This document shows positions 46,255 through 55,107 of a DNA stretch of 64,000 nt, in pieces. Every line of letters begins with the position of its first letter. Within the stretch, counting starts at the first letter, position 1. The position numbers were made by a program, and so were the translations under genes. The DNA lies in NCBI RefSeq assembly GCF_009796865.1, contig NZ_CP047028.1, forward strand, positions 434,001 to 498,000. Reading direction: 5' to 3'. The notes under the pieces are model-generated. The model was not told the DNA's origin, searched no databases, and was given only the letters and a program-made list of their open reading frames with translations. Origin of the DNA: Formosa sp. L2A11. GTDB lineage: Bacteria; Bacteroidota; Bacteroidia; Flavobacteriales; Flavobacteriaceae.

Positions 46255-46821
46255 ATGAAAAACACAGTAAAAAGCGCAATGATATTAGTCTTAGCTATAA
46301 CATTTGCATCGTTCTCTACATTAAAAACAAAAAAAGTAGATGTAAAAGAAAGTCAAGTAAACTGGACCGGACATAAAGTTACAGGACAACACGACGGTAC
46401 AATTACACTTAAAGAAGGTACTTTAGAGTTTAACGGACAAACATTAACAGGAGGTGCATTTACAATGGATATGACGTCTATAAATACAACAGATCTTGAA
46501 GGCGAATCTAAAACAAAATTAGATGGTCACTTAAAAGCAGACGATTTTTTTGGAACTGACAAATTCCCGACAGCGACTTTAAAATTTACTAAAGTAGAAG
46601 CTTTAGGTTCTGATTATGCAGTAACAGGAGATTTAACTATAAAAGGTATTACTAAACCAGTAACGTTTAAAATGAATGTCACAGAAGACACAGCTAAAGC
46701 AGCCCTTAAAATAGACAGAACATTATATGATATAAAATACGGTTCGGCGAGTTTCTTCGACAACCTACAAGACAAAGCCATTTATAACGAATTCGACATA
46801 AATGTGTCTTTAAAGTTCTAA
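46255..46821 (+). CDS. YceI family periplasmic protein
   Basis: 188 aa. Signal peptide (MKNTVKSAMILVLAITFASF). Lipocalin-like YceI fold: ESQVNWTGHKVTGQHDGTIT, LDGHLKADDFFGTDKFPTAT, YAVTGDLTIKGITKPVTFKM and the C-terminal KYGSASFFDNLQDKAIYNEF. Binds isoprenoid-like lipids in studied members. A MarR-YceI pair is common in Bacteroidota. Confidence 0.94.
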   Translation: MKNTVKSAMILVLAITFASFSTLKTKKVDVKESQVNWTGHKVTGQHDGTITLKEGTLEFNGQTLTGGAFTMDMTSINTTDLEGESKTKLDGHLKADDFFGTDKFPTATLKFTKVEALGSDYAVTGDLTIKGITKPVTFKMNVTEDTAKAALKIDRTLYDIKYGSASFFDNLQDKAIYNEFDINVSLKF

Positions 46822-46864
46822 CATTACCTAATTCAGATGTTAGTAAAAATGTGTGATTAAGTGC

Positions 46865-46915
46865 AATTCCTGTAGTGTTTAGTATTATTATACTGACCTT
46901 CAGGAATTCTCTTTT
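46865..46915 (+). terminator. yceI terminator
   Basis: AATTCCTG (46865-46872) pairs with CAGGAATT (46901-46908); an inner AGTAT/ATACT hairpin fills the loop; then TCTCTTTT. Confidence 0.75.
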
Positions 46916-46935
46916 ATAATTTATTCAAAAAAAAT

Positions 46936-46965
46936 TTGATAACTAAATTTTCATTCCTATATTTG
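46936..46965 (+). promoter_or_regulatory. trp operon promoter
   Basis: TTG 46936-46938, 19-bp spacer, TATATTTG 46958-46965. Transcription should begin near 46972, 12 bp before the leader peptide. Confidence 0.85.
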
Positions 46966-46983
46966 AGAAATATAATATTAAAA

Positions 46984-47046
46984 TTGAACACAAATTTAAC
47001 TCATACTTGGTGGTGGAACTCTCGAAATGTAAACTTCGTGAACTAA
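46984..47046 (+). CDS. trpL: trp leader peptide with three consecutive Trp codons
   Basis: From TTG 46984: (M)NTNLTHTWWWNSRNVNFVN, 20 aa, stop TAA 47044-47046. The Trp codons are TGG TGG TGG at 47008-47016. Its place between a strong promoter and a terminator just before trpE is the classic arrangement of a translation-dependent attenuator. The start codon is less sure than the frame. Confidence 0.8.
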   Translation: MNTNLTHTWWWNSRNVNFVN

Positions 47047-47076
47047 ACCTATTGTATATTTTAAACTCAAAATAAC

Positions 47077-47106
47077 AAGGCTTGTCATTCACGACAAGCC
47101 TTTTTT
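47077..47106 (+). terminator. trp attenuator terminator
   Basis: GGCTTGTC (47079-47086) and GACAAGCC (47093-47100) form the stem, loop ATTCAC, followed by six T, 12 bp before the trpE ATG. TCGTGAA in the leader peptide end (47036-47042) is complementary to TTCACGA (47088-47094) in the loop and right arm, giving a possible antiterminator. Confidence 0.85.
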
Positions 47107-47117
47107 ATTACAAAAAA

Positions 47118-48521
47118 ATGAAACAATTTAAACTCACAACACACTACAAAAAAATATTAGCCGATACTATTACACCGGTAAGTGTTTACTTAAAAATTAG
47201 AGATAAATTCCCTAACAGTATCTTGTTAGAAAGTAGTGACTACCACGCTAATAAAAACAGTTTCTCTTACATTTGTTGTAATCCTATTGCATCTATAAAA
47301 GTGCAAAACGAAACCATTACACAAGAGTTTCCCAATGGCGAAATAATCTCTCAAGCTATTACAGAACGCTGTATGGTTACTGAAGAAATTCACAACTTTA
47401 CAAAACGTTTTAAAACAGATGATAGTGAAGAGTTTAAATTTATAAACAATGGGGTTTTTGGATATATTGGCTATGATGCTGTGCGTTATTTTGAAGATAT
47501 AGAAATCACTAAAAAGGAAGACGTCTTAGATATTCCAGATATTTATTATGCCGTTTATCAAAATATTATTGCGATAAACCATTTTAATAATCAGGCGTAT
47601 ATTTTTGCACATTGTTACGATGCCGAAAGTAATATTGATGATTTAAATCAGTTAATTAAATCAAATCAATTTGCTACCTATCAATTTACTCCTGAAGACG
47701 ATATTACATCAAACTTAACAGACGATGAATATAAAAACAATGTAGCCTTAGCAAAACAACATTGCGCCAGAGGTGATGTATTTCAATTGGTATTGTCTAA
47801 AAAATTCTCTCAAGAATTTAAAGGCGACGATTTTAATGTATATCGTGCTTTAAGAAGTATTAACCCATCTCCTTACCTATTCTATTTCGATTATGGGACT
47901 TTTAAAATATTTGGAAGTTCGCCAGAAGCCCAATTAGTTGTTCAAGATGGTAATGCAGAAATTCACCCAATTGCAGGAACGTTTAAACGTACAGGTAACG
48001 ATGAAAAAGACGCCGAACTTGCTAAAAAACTAGCAAAAGACGATAAAGAAAATGCAGAACACGTTATGCTTGTAGATTTGGCTAGAAACGATTTAAGTCG
48101 TCACGGAAGCCAAGTTACTGTAGAAACCTATCGAGAAGTACAATTCTTCTCTCATGTTATTCACTTAGTAAGTAAAGTAGTTGGGAAAAAACATGCAGAT
48201 ACGATAACTATGCAAGTGGTTGCAGATACTTTTCCTGCAGGAACACTAAGTGGTGCGCCTAAACACAAAGCCATGCAACTTATTGAAAAATACGAAAAAA
48301 CAAGTCGAGAGTTTTACGGTGGAGCTATTGGTTTTATGGATTTTAAAGGAAATTTTAATCATGCCATTATGATTAGAACGTTCTTAAGTAAAGACCACAA
48401 ACTACATTGGCAAGCTGGAGCTGGAATCGTTTCTAAATCGAAACCAGAAGACGAATTACAAGAAGTTTACAACAAACTTGGCGCTTTAACCAAAGCCATA
48501 GATTTAGCAAAAAACATTTAA
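47118..48521 (+). CDS. trpE: Anthranilate synthase component I
   Basis: 467 aa from ATG 47118; an in-frame start at 47082 would lie inside the attenuator stem. The Trp feedback site LLESSD is near the N-terminus. The chorismate-binding core shows RGDVFQLVLSKKF, GSSPEAQLVVQDG, IAGTFKRTGNDEKDAELAKK, HVMLVDLARNDLSRHG, and GTLSGAPKHKAMQLIEKYEK. Makes anthranilate with TrpG. First structural gene of the trp operon, 2 bp from the next reading frame. Confidence 0.97.
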   Translation: MKQFKLTTHYKKILADTITPVSVYLKIRDKFPNSILLESSDYHANKNSFSYICCNPIASIKVQNETITQEFPNGEIISQAITERCMVTEEIHNFTKRFKTDDSEEFKFINNGVFGYIGYDAVRYFEDIEITKKEDVLDIPDIYYAVYQNIIAINHFNNQAYIFAHCYDAESNIDDLNQLIKSNQFATYQFTPEDDITSNLTDDEYKNNVALAKQHCARGDVFQLVLSKKFSQEFKGDDFNVYRALRSINPSPYLFYFDYGTFKIFGSSPEAQLVVQDGNAEIHPIAGTFKRTGNDEKDAELAKKLAKDDKENAEHVMLVDLARNDLSRHGSQVTVETYREVQFFSHVIHLVSKVVGKKHADTITMQVVADTFPAGTLSGAPKHKAMQLIEKYEKTSREFYGGAIGFMDFKGNFNHAIMIRTFLSKDHKLHWQAGAGIVSKSKPEDELQEVYNKLGALTKAIDLAKNI

Positions 48522-48544
48522 TAGTGCAAATACAGAAACTCACT

Positions 48545-49111
48545 ATGAAAAACATATTAGTTATAGATAATTACGATAGTTTCACTTACAATTTAGTGCA
48601 CTATTTAGAAGATTTAGGATGCCAAGTTACCGTAAAACGTAACGATAAACTAAATTTAGAAGACGTTGAAGCCTTCGATAAAATTGTATTATCTCCAGGT
48701 CCTGGAATTCCAGATGAAGCCGGATTATTAAAAGATATCATAAAAACCTACGCCCCTACAAAAAGCATTTTAGGTGTGTGTTTAGGTCAACAAGCCATTG
48801 CCGAAGTATTTGGTGGAAGCATTGAAAACTTAGACAATGTGTATCACGGTGTTGCTACAGATGTGACTTTATGTGTAAAAGACGAACATTTATTTGATGG
48901 TTTCGACAACACATTTCCTGTAGGTCGTTATCATTCTTGGGTCGTTTCTAATAAATTACCAGATGTTTTAGAAGTCACTTCTTTTGATGCTAACGGACAA
49001 ATAATGTCGTTAAGACATAAAACATACGACGTTCGTGGTGTACAATATCATCCGGAATCTGTGTTAACACCTAACGGAAAACAAATGCTTAAAAATTGGA
49101 TAAATAGTTAA
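48545..49111 (+). CDS. trpG: Anthranilate synthase component II (glutamine amidotransferase)
   Basis: 188 aa from ATG 48545, beginning MKNILVIDNYDSFTYNLVHY, the usual TrpG start; a GTG at 48524 would add seven residues. Nucleophile Cys in ILGVCLGQQAIAEVFGG, His/Glu in VQYHPESVLTP. Supplies ammonia to TrpE. 2 bp from trpD. Confidence 0.97.
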   Translation: MKNILVIDNYDSFTYNLVHYLEDLGCQVTVKRNDKLNLEDVEAFDKIVLSPGPGIPDEAGLLKDIIKTYAPTKSILGVCLGQQAIAEVFGGSIENLDNVYHGVATDVTLCVKDEHLFDGFDNTFPVGRYHSWVVSNKLPDVLEVTSFDANGQIMSLRHKTYDVRGVQYHPESVLTPNGKQMLKNWINS

Positions 49112-49113
49112 TT

Positions 49114-50106
49114 ATGAAACAAATACTTAACAGACTTATTAATCACGAACACATCTCTAAAGAAGAAGCAAAACGTGTATTGGTAAACATCTCTAAAGGC
49201 GATTATAATCAGAGTCAGATTGCTTCATTTTTAACAGTGTATATGATGCGTAGCATTACTACAGACGAATTAGAAGGATTTAGAGATGCCCTTCTAGAAT
49301 TGTGTGTAGCAATAGATTTATCTGGTTATAACACCATAGATTTATGCGGAACTGGTGGTGACGGAAAAAACACATTCAACATTTCAACCTTAGCATCATT
49401 CATTACTGCAGGCGCAGGTGTACATGTAACTAAACACGGAAATTACGGTGTATCTTCTATATCTGGTTCTAGTAATGTTATGGAACATTTGGGAATTAAA
49501 TTTACTAACGATGCTGGCTTCTTAGAAAACTGTTTAGAAAAAGCAGGAATTTGTGTATTACACGCACCGCTGTTTCACCCAGCAATGAAAAATGTTGCTC
49601 CTATTCGTAGAGAATTAGGTGTAAAAACATTCTTTAATATGTTAGGGCCAATGGTAAATCCTGCATTTCCAAAAAATCAATTAGTTGGTGTTTTTAATTT
49701 AGAATTGGCAAGATTATACGGGTATTTATACCAGAATACAGATAAGAACTTTACGATTTTACATGCGCTTGATGGCTATGATGAAATTTCATTAACAAGT
49801 GAAACAAAAGTAATTTCTAATTATTCTGAAACCATGTTAACTCCAGAAGATTTTGGAGTACAATTAATTCAGCAATCAGATATTTTTGGAGGAGACACCA
49901 TTAAAGAAGCATCAGATATTTTTGTGAATATTTTACAAGGTCAAGGTACTGAAGCCCAAAATAATGTTGTTTGTGCAAATGCTGCAATGGCAATAAAAAC
50001 AGTAAAAAACACATCGCTAACAGATAGTTTTGCTGCAGCAAAGGAATCTTTACAATCTGGAGAAGCCTTAAAAAGATTTAAAACTTTAGTAGATTTAAGC
50101 GCATAG
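49114..50106 (+). CDS. trpD: Anthranilate phosphoribosyltransferase
   Basis: 330 aa. PRPP loop LCGTGGDGKNTFNISTLASF, KHGNYGVSSISGSSNVMEHL, and PIRRELGVKTFFNMLGPMVN. Adds phosphoribose to anthranilate. 4 bp from trpC. Confidence 0.97.
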   Translation: MKQILNRLINHEHISKEEAKRVLVNISKGDYNQSQIASFLTVYMMRSITTDELEGFRDALLELCVAIDLSGYNTIDLCGTGGDGKNTFNISTLASFITAGAGVHVTKHGNYGVSSISGSSNVMEHLGIKFTNDAGFLENCLEKAGICVLHAPLFHPAMKNVAPIRRELGVKTFFNMLGPMVNPAFPKNQLVGVFNLELARLYGYLYQNTDKNFTILHALDGYDEISLTSETKVISNYSETMLTPEDFGVQLIQQSDIFGGDTIKEASDIFVNILQGQGTEAQNNVVCANAAMAIKTVKNTSLTDSFAAAKESLQSGEALKRFKTLVDLSA

Positions 50107-50110
50107 TTAT

Positions 50111-50896
50111 ATGAATATTTTAGATAAAATAGTAGCAGATAAACGCATAGAAGTAACCTTAAGAAAAAAATTAATTCCTGTAAAACAGTTAGAGCAATCT
50201 ATACTTTTTTCTAGAGACACAAATTCTTTAGCTTCAGCATTGATAGCAAGTACTAGCGGAATTATTGCTGAACATAAACGTCGTTCTCCTTCTAAATCTG
50301 TCATTAATCATAATTTAAATGTGTTTGATGTTGCGAAAGGTTATGAAGCTGCTGGAGTTTGCGGCATGTCTGTTTTAACCGATGGTAAATATTTTGGTGG
50401 TAGTTTAGACGATTTACTTACTGCGCGTGCAAGTTGTAACTTGCCTTTATTAAGAAAGGAGTTCATTATAGATACATATCAAATTATTGAAGCCAAAGCC
50501 TACGGTGCAGATGTTATTTTACTAATCGCTGCGATTTTAACACGAGAAGAAATTAAGACATTTTCAGAATTAGCAAAAAGTTTAAATCTAGATGTCCTTT
50601 TAGAAGTGCATAACGAAGCAGAGCTTCATAAATCTCTAATGCCAAGTTTAGATATGCTTGGCGTGAACAATAGAAACTTAAAAACCTTTGAAGTGTCACT
50701 AGACATTAGTAAAGAATTAAGCACATTAATTCCAAACGATTTTGTAAAAGTTTCAGAAAGTGGAATTAGTAATATTGAAGCCATTAAAACACTTCAACCT
50801 TATGGTTACAAGGGATTTTTAATTGGTGAAAACTTTATGAAAACAGACAATGCTGGAGCAAGTGCAACATCATTTATAAACGCCTTAAACCCATAG
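50111..50896 (+). CDS. trpC: Indole-3-glycerol-phosphate synthase
   Basis: 261 aa TIM barrel. Catalytic Lys and Ser in [69 protein letters not shown] and VSESGISN. Monofunctional (not fused to TrpF as in E. coli). 2 bp from trpF-trpB. Confidence 0.97.
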   Translation: MNILDKIVADKRIEVTLRKKLIPVKQLEQSILFSRDTNSLASALIASTSGIIAEHKRRSPSKSVINHNLNVFDVAKGYEAAGVCGMSVLTDGKYFGGSLDDLLTARASCNLPLLRKEFIIDTYQIIEAKAYGADVILLIAAILTREEIKTFSELAKSLNLDVLLEVHNEAELHKSLMPSLDMLGVNNRNLKTFEVSLDISKELSTLIPNDFVKVSESGISNIEAIKTLQPYGYKGFLIGENFMKTDNAGASATSFINALNP

Positions 50897-50898
50897 TT

Positions 50899-52728
50899 AT
50901 GAAACTAAAAGTTTGCGGCATGAAATTCCCAGAAAATATTGAAGCTATAGCTAGTCTAGAGCCAGATTATCTTGGGTTTATTTTTTACGATAAATCTGCT
51001 CGGTTTATTTCATCTAAAATTCCTAATCTACCAAAAACAATTAAGAAAGTTGGTGTGTTTGTTAATGCTCCAGAAGACACTGTAATTACAACCGTTTTGT
51101 CAAACAATTTACATGCAGTTCAGCTTCACGGCGAAGAATCTGTAGCCTATTGTAAATACATAAAAACACAACTTCCTAATATTAAAATTGTAAAAGTATT
51201 TTCAATTAAAGACGAATTCAATTTTGATGTTTTAGCTCCTTTTGAATCTGTTTGCGATTTCTTCCTATTCGACACCAAAGGAAAATTACCAGGAGGAAAC
51301 GGATATACTTTCAATTGGAATATTTTAGAAAATTACCCTTCAACAAAATCCTATTTTTTAAGTGGAGGTATTGGCATAAATGAAACTGAAGATTTAATTC
51401 AGTTTTCTAAAAGTAACGCTTCAAAATACTGTTATGCAATTGATGTAAACAGTAAATTTGAAACCAACCCTGGTTTAAAAGATTTTGAACGTATAAAAGA
51501 ATTTAAAAAGCAATTATTTAGCAATAGAGCTGCAAAACAACATACCATGAGTTACAATGTAAATGAGAAAGGTTATTATGGCGAATTTGGTGGTGCATAC
51601 ATCCCAGAAATGCTATATCCTAACGTAGAGGAATTACGCCAAAACTATTTAAAAATTATGGCAGAACCTTCGTTTCAAGAAGAGTTCAACCAATTATTAA
51701 AAGATTATGTTGGTCGTCCATCTCCGTTGTATTTCGCTAAGCGATTAAGCGAAAAATATAATACAAAAATCTATCTTAAACGTGAAGATTTAAATCATAC
51801 AGGCGCACATAAAATAAACAATACTATTGGTCAGATTTTAATGGCCCAACGCCTAGGCAAAAAACGTATAATTGCTGAAACTGGAGCAGGACAACATGGT
51901 GTAGCTACAGCAACAGTTTGTGCACTTATGGGTTTAGAGTGTATTGTATATATGGGCGAAATTGATATTGCTCGGCAAGCACCAAACGTGGCGCGTATGA
52001 AAATGTTAGGAGCTACTGTTATCCCTGCATTATCAGGAAGTCGTACCTTAAAAGATGCTACAAACGAAGCCATTCGCGATTGGATTAATAATCCTGTAAA
52101 CACACATTATATTATTGGTAGTGTTGTAGGACCACATCCTTATCCAGATATGGTAGCTCGTTTTCAATCTGTGGTTTCTCAAGAAATAGAATGGCAATTA
52201 CAAGAAAAAGAAGGCCGTACAAAACCAGACCATATTGTTGCATGTGTTGGTGGTGGTAGTAATGCTGCTGGTGCTTTTTATCAATATTTAGATGATACAG
52301 ATGTTAATCTTATTGCTGTAGAAGCTGCTGGTTTAGGAGTGAATTCTGGAGAAAGTGCAGCAACCTCAGCATTAGGAAAAGAAGGTATTATTCACGGAAG
52401 TAAAACCTTATTAATGCAAACAGACGACGGACAAATTACCGAGCCTTATTCAATTTCTGCTGGTTTAGATTACCCTGGAGTTGGCCCAATGCATGCGAAT
52501 TTATTTACCACTGGACGCGCAGAGTTTATTTCAATAACAGATGATGAAGCTATGAACGCAGGAATGGAACTTTGTAAATTAGAAGGTATTATTCCGGCTA
52601 TTGAAAGTTCTCATGCCTTAGCCATATTTAAAAACAGAAAGTTTAAACCAGAAGATGTAGTGGTTTTAAGTTTGTCTGGTCGTGGTGATAAAGATTTACA
52701 GAATTATATTGATTACTTTAAAATATAA
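50899..52728 (+). CDS. trpF/trpB: TrpF-TrpB fusion: PRA isomerase and tryptophan synthase beta
   Basis: 609 aa. Residues 1-207 are phosphoribosylanthranilate isomerase ([49 protein letters not shown]). A linker of about nine residues ([10 protein letters not shown]) leads to Met217, which matches a normal TrpB start: [20 protein letters not shown]. TrpB has the PLP Lys in [27 protein letters not shown], the Gly loop [13 protein letters not shown] and the end SGRGDKD. One extra T in TTT at 51517-51519 would give Leu-Phe-stop and two separate genes, so the fusion depends on a single base. Confidence 0.93.
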   Translation: MKLKVCGMKFPENIEAIASLEPDYLGFIFYDKSARFISSKIPNLPKTIKKVGVFVNAPEDTVITTVLSNNLHAVQLHGEESVAYCKYIKTQLPNIKIVKVFSIKDEFNFDVLAPFESVCDFFLFDTKGKLPGGNGYTFNWNILENYPSTKSYFLSGGIGINETEDLIQFSKSNASKYCYAIDVNSKFETNPGLKDFERIKEFKKQLFSNRAAKQHTMSYNVNEKGYYGEFGGAYIPEMLYPNVEELRQNYLKIMAEPSFQEEFNQLLKDYVGRPSPLYFAKRLSEKYNTKIYLKREDLNHTGAHKINNTIGQILMAQRLGKKRIIAETGAGQHGVATATVCALMGLECIVYMGEIDIARQAPNVARMKMLGATVIPALSGSRTLKDATNEAIRDWINNPVNTHYIIGSVVGPHPYPDMVARFQSVVSQEIEWQLQEKEGRTKPDHIVACVGGGSNAAGAFYQYLDDTDVNLIAVEAAGLGVNSGESAATSALGKEGIIHGSKTLLMQTDDGQITEPYSISAGLDYPGVGPMHANLFTTGRAEFISITDDEAMNAGMELCKLEGIIPAIESSHALAIFKNRKFKPEDVVVLSLSGRGDKDLQNYIDYFKI

Positions 52729-52741
52729 GATAGTCATCCTC

Positions 52742-53092
52742 TAGTGAGAACCTGAAATAAATTCAGGTTGACGTAGATGAACCAAAATAAATTGTAAAAC
52801 CGTAACGTCATGCTGAACTCGTTTCAGCATCACACATGAGAAGAAATCTAACATTGTAATTCTCTAATGGGAACCTGAAATAAATTCAGGTTGACGTAGA
52901 TGAATCAAAATAAATTATAAAACCGTAACGTCATGCTGAACGCGTTTCAGTATCACACATGAGAAGAAATCAATATTATAATTCGCTAGTGAGAACCTGA
53001 AATAAATTCAGGTTGACGTAGATGAACCTAAATAAATTATAAAACCGTAACGTCATGCTGAATTTATTTCAGCATCACACATGAGTAGAAAT
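52742..53092. repeat. REP/BIME-like array, left block (3 units of about 122 bp)
   Basis: Each unit has hairpin H1 (CCTGAAATAAATTCAGG then TTGACG), a spacer of about 32 bp, and hairpin H2 (CGTCA then TGCTGAA-loop-TTCAGCA). H1 occurs at 52751, 52874 and 52996. H2 read in reverse complement matches H1 at 17 of 23 positions, so the unit is two inverted copies of one hairpin with TGACG tails facing inward. H2 loop bases vary (CTCGT, CGCGT, TTTAT) while stems are kept, including G-U changes. The third unit supplies the ATG of the GIY-YIG gene. Confidence 0.85.
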
Positions 53093-53371
53093 ATGAAATT
53101 AAGTTTCATTTACATATTAACCAATACACATAGAACAACTCTATATATTGGTGTAACCGCAAATTTGATTAATCGAATTACAGATCATCAAAATGGAATA
53201 GGTTCCGTTTTTACAAAAAAGTATAATATAAAAGATCTTTTATATTTTGAAGAATTTAGCGATATTAATCAAGCTATAGCTAGAGAGAAACAATTAAAGA
53301 ATTGGAAAAGGGAATGGAAAATAAATCTAATAAAACAGAAAAACCCAACACTTGTAACTTTAACTCTTTAA
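53081..53371 (+). CDS. Small GIY-YIG nuclease embedded in the repeat array
   Basis: 96 aa. GIY-YIG core: FIYILTNTHRTTLYIGVTAN (both Tyr), catalytic Arg and His in LINRITDHQNG, and Glu in AIAREKQLKNWKREWKINLI, as in the UvrC-N/YhbQ-like single-domain group. The ATG at 53081 belongs to the repeat sequence (acATGAGtAGAAAT); MKLSF at 53093 is an alternative start just outside it. TAA 53369-53371 is followed at once by the next repeat. The C-terminal end NPTLVTLTL is short and differs from the usual NP-x-W-x-DL of related proteins. Likely acts on the flanking hairpins (inference). Confidence 0.9.
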   Translation: MSRNMKLSFIYILTNTHRTTLYIGVTANLINRITDHQNGIGSVFTKKYNIKDLLYFEEFSDINQAIAREKQLKNWKREWKINLIKQKNPTLVTLTL

Positions 53372-53700
53372 TGATGAGAACCTGAAATAAATTCAGGGTG
53401 ACGGTAAGATGAAAATTTCGTCATGCTGAACGCGTTTCAGCATCACACATGAGAAGAAATCTAATATCGTAATTCGCTAGTTAGAACCTGAAATAAATTC
53501 AGGTTGACGTAGATGAATCAAAATAAATTGTAAAACCATAACGTCATGCTGAACTTGTTTCAGTATCACACATGAGAAGAAATCTAACATCGTAATTCGC
53601 TAGTTAGAACCTGAAATAAATTCAGGTTGACGTAGATGAATCAAAATAAATTATAAAATCCTAACGTCATGCTGAACTCGTTTCAGTATCACACAAGAGC
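53372..53700. repeat. REP/BIME-like array, right block (3 units)
   Basis: H1 at 53381, 53487 and 53610; H2 after each, the last ending near 53693. The first unit here has a shortened spacer (about 17 bp fewer). Units have the same orientation as the left block. The block ends about 20 bp before the trpA ATG, so all six units lie inside the trp transcript. Confidence 0.85.
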
Positions 53701-53717
53701 ATATAAACAAAACTGTT

Positions 53718-54482
53718 ATGAACAGAATAAACAAAAAACTCCAAGAAGACAAAAAATTATTGTCTATATATTTTACTGCTGGATATCCTAGTTTAAACGA
53801 TACAGTAGACATCATTGAAGACCTTGAAAAAAATGGTGTAGATATGATTGAAATCGGGTTGCCATTTAGCGATCCTTTAGCCGATGGTCCTACAATACAA
53901 AAAAGTTCTTCTCAGGCTTTAAAAAACGGAATGACGACTGCTAAATTATTCGAGCAATTAAAAGACATTAGAAAAACAGTATCTATTCCTTTAGTAATTA
54001 TGGGATATTTTAATCCGATGTTACAATACGGTGTAGATGCGTTCTGTGCAAGATGTCAAGAAATTGGTATCGACGGACTAATTATTCCTGATTTACCTGC
54101 AGACGAATACAAATTACATTATAAAGAAACCTTTGAAAAATACGGATTAATTAATGTGTTTTTAATTACGCCACAAACCTCTAACGAACGTATTGCGTTT
54201 ATCGATAATATGTCTAACGGATTTATTTACATGGTAAGTAGTGCAAGTGTTACAGGAAGTCAGTCAGGATTTGGAGACGAGCAAACAAAATACTTTAAAC
54301 GCATTTCTGATATGCATTTAAAGAGCCCACAAATTATTGGTTTCGGAATTAATAGTGAAGAAACGTTTAACCAAGCAGCAAAATATACAAAAGGAGCCAT
54401 TATAGGAAGTGCCTTTATTAAGTATATTACTGAAAATGGAATTGATAATATTGGAGCTTTTACTTCAAAAATTAAACCTTAA
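53718..54482 (+). CDS. trpA: Tryptophan synthase alpha subunit
   Basis: 254 aa. Catalytic Glu and Asp in DMIEIGLPFSDPLADGPTIQ and GLIIPDLPADEY; phosphate loop GFGINSEET. Cleaves indole-3-glycerol phosphate and passes indole to TrpB. Separated from trpB by 989 bp of repeats and the GIY-YIG gene. No promoter of the TTG/TAnnTTTG type seen directly upstream. Confidence 0.97.
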   Translation: MNRINKKLQEDKKLLSIYFTAGYPSLNDTVDIIEDLEKNGVDMIEIGLPFSDPLADGPTIQKSSSQALKNGMTTAKLFEQLKDIRKTVSIPLVIMGYFNPMLQYGVDAFCARCQEIGIDGLIIPDLPADEYKLHYKETFEKYGLINVFLITPQTSNERIAFIDNMSNGFIYMVSSASVTGSQSGFGDEQTKYFKRISDMHLKSPQIIGFGINSEETFNQAAKYTKGAIIGSAFIKYITENGIDNIGAFTSKIKP

Positions 54483-54528
54483 AAACACGCTCTAAAAGCT
54501 ATCCTCCTATAAAATCAAACTTAAAACG

Positions 54529-54558
54529 AGGCTTTTCTTAATGAAGAGCCTTTTTTTT
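54529..54558 (+). terminator. trp operon terminator
   Basis: AGGCT-TTC / GAA-AGCCT stem (54529-54551, one bulge each side) followed by eight T. Confidence 0.85.
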
Positions 54559-54579
54559 GCATTACTAAAATAATTACTT

Positions 54580-55032
54580 ATGCCATTAAACATTGTCCTT
54601 TTTGAACCAGAAATACCTAACAACACAGGAAACATTGGTCGGTTAAGTTTAGCTTCTGGATCTCATTTACATTTAGTAAAACCTTTTGGTTTCGAAATAG
54701 ACGACAAACGCTTAAAACGTGCAGGTCTAGATTACTGGAAACATTTAAATATTACCTATTACGATTCTATAGCTGAATTCTTCAGTATAAACGCAGACAA
54801 AAAAATGGCTTTCCTATCTAGTCATGGTGAAAAATCACATTGGGATATCGACTTTGAAGATGATATGTTTCTCATCTTCGGAAAGGAATCTGTAGGCTTA
54901 CCTAAAGATCTTTTAGAAGCACATAAAAATGAGCTGTTTAAAATCCCTCTTTTCAGTGAACATATTCGCAGTTTAAACCTTGCAAATGCGGTAAGTATAG
55001 TCGTTTACGAAGGCTTAAAAAAATTAAGTTAG
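54580..55032 (+). CDS. trmL: tRNA (cytidine/uridine-34-2'-O)-methyltransferase TrmL
   Basis: 150 aa SPOUT methyltransferase, single domain. MPLNIVLFEPEIPNNTGNIG (motif 1), LIFGKESVGLPKDLL (motif 2) and PLFSEHIRSLNLANAVSIVV (motif 3 knot). Methylates the wobble base of tRNA-Leu in E. coli. Confidence 0.95.
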   Translation: MPLNIVLFEPEIPNNTGNIGRLSLASGSHLHLVKPFGFEIDDKRLKRAGLDYWKHLNITYYDSIAEFFSINADKKMAFLSSHGEKSHWDIDFEDDMFLIFGKESVGLPKDLLEAHKNELFKIPLFSEHIRSLNLANAVSIVVYEGLKKLS

Positions 55033-55107
55033 GACTGCAATTTATTTTAAAAAGCTGATAATTTAATTTGTACATTTCACCCATAAATTTCTAGCAAACA
55101 GATTTTC

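Noticed and set aside
52742-53700. CRISPR array
   Set aside because: The regularity is of whole 122-bp units; there are no unique spacers of constant length and no cas genes. The unit contains paired hairpins instead.
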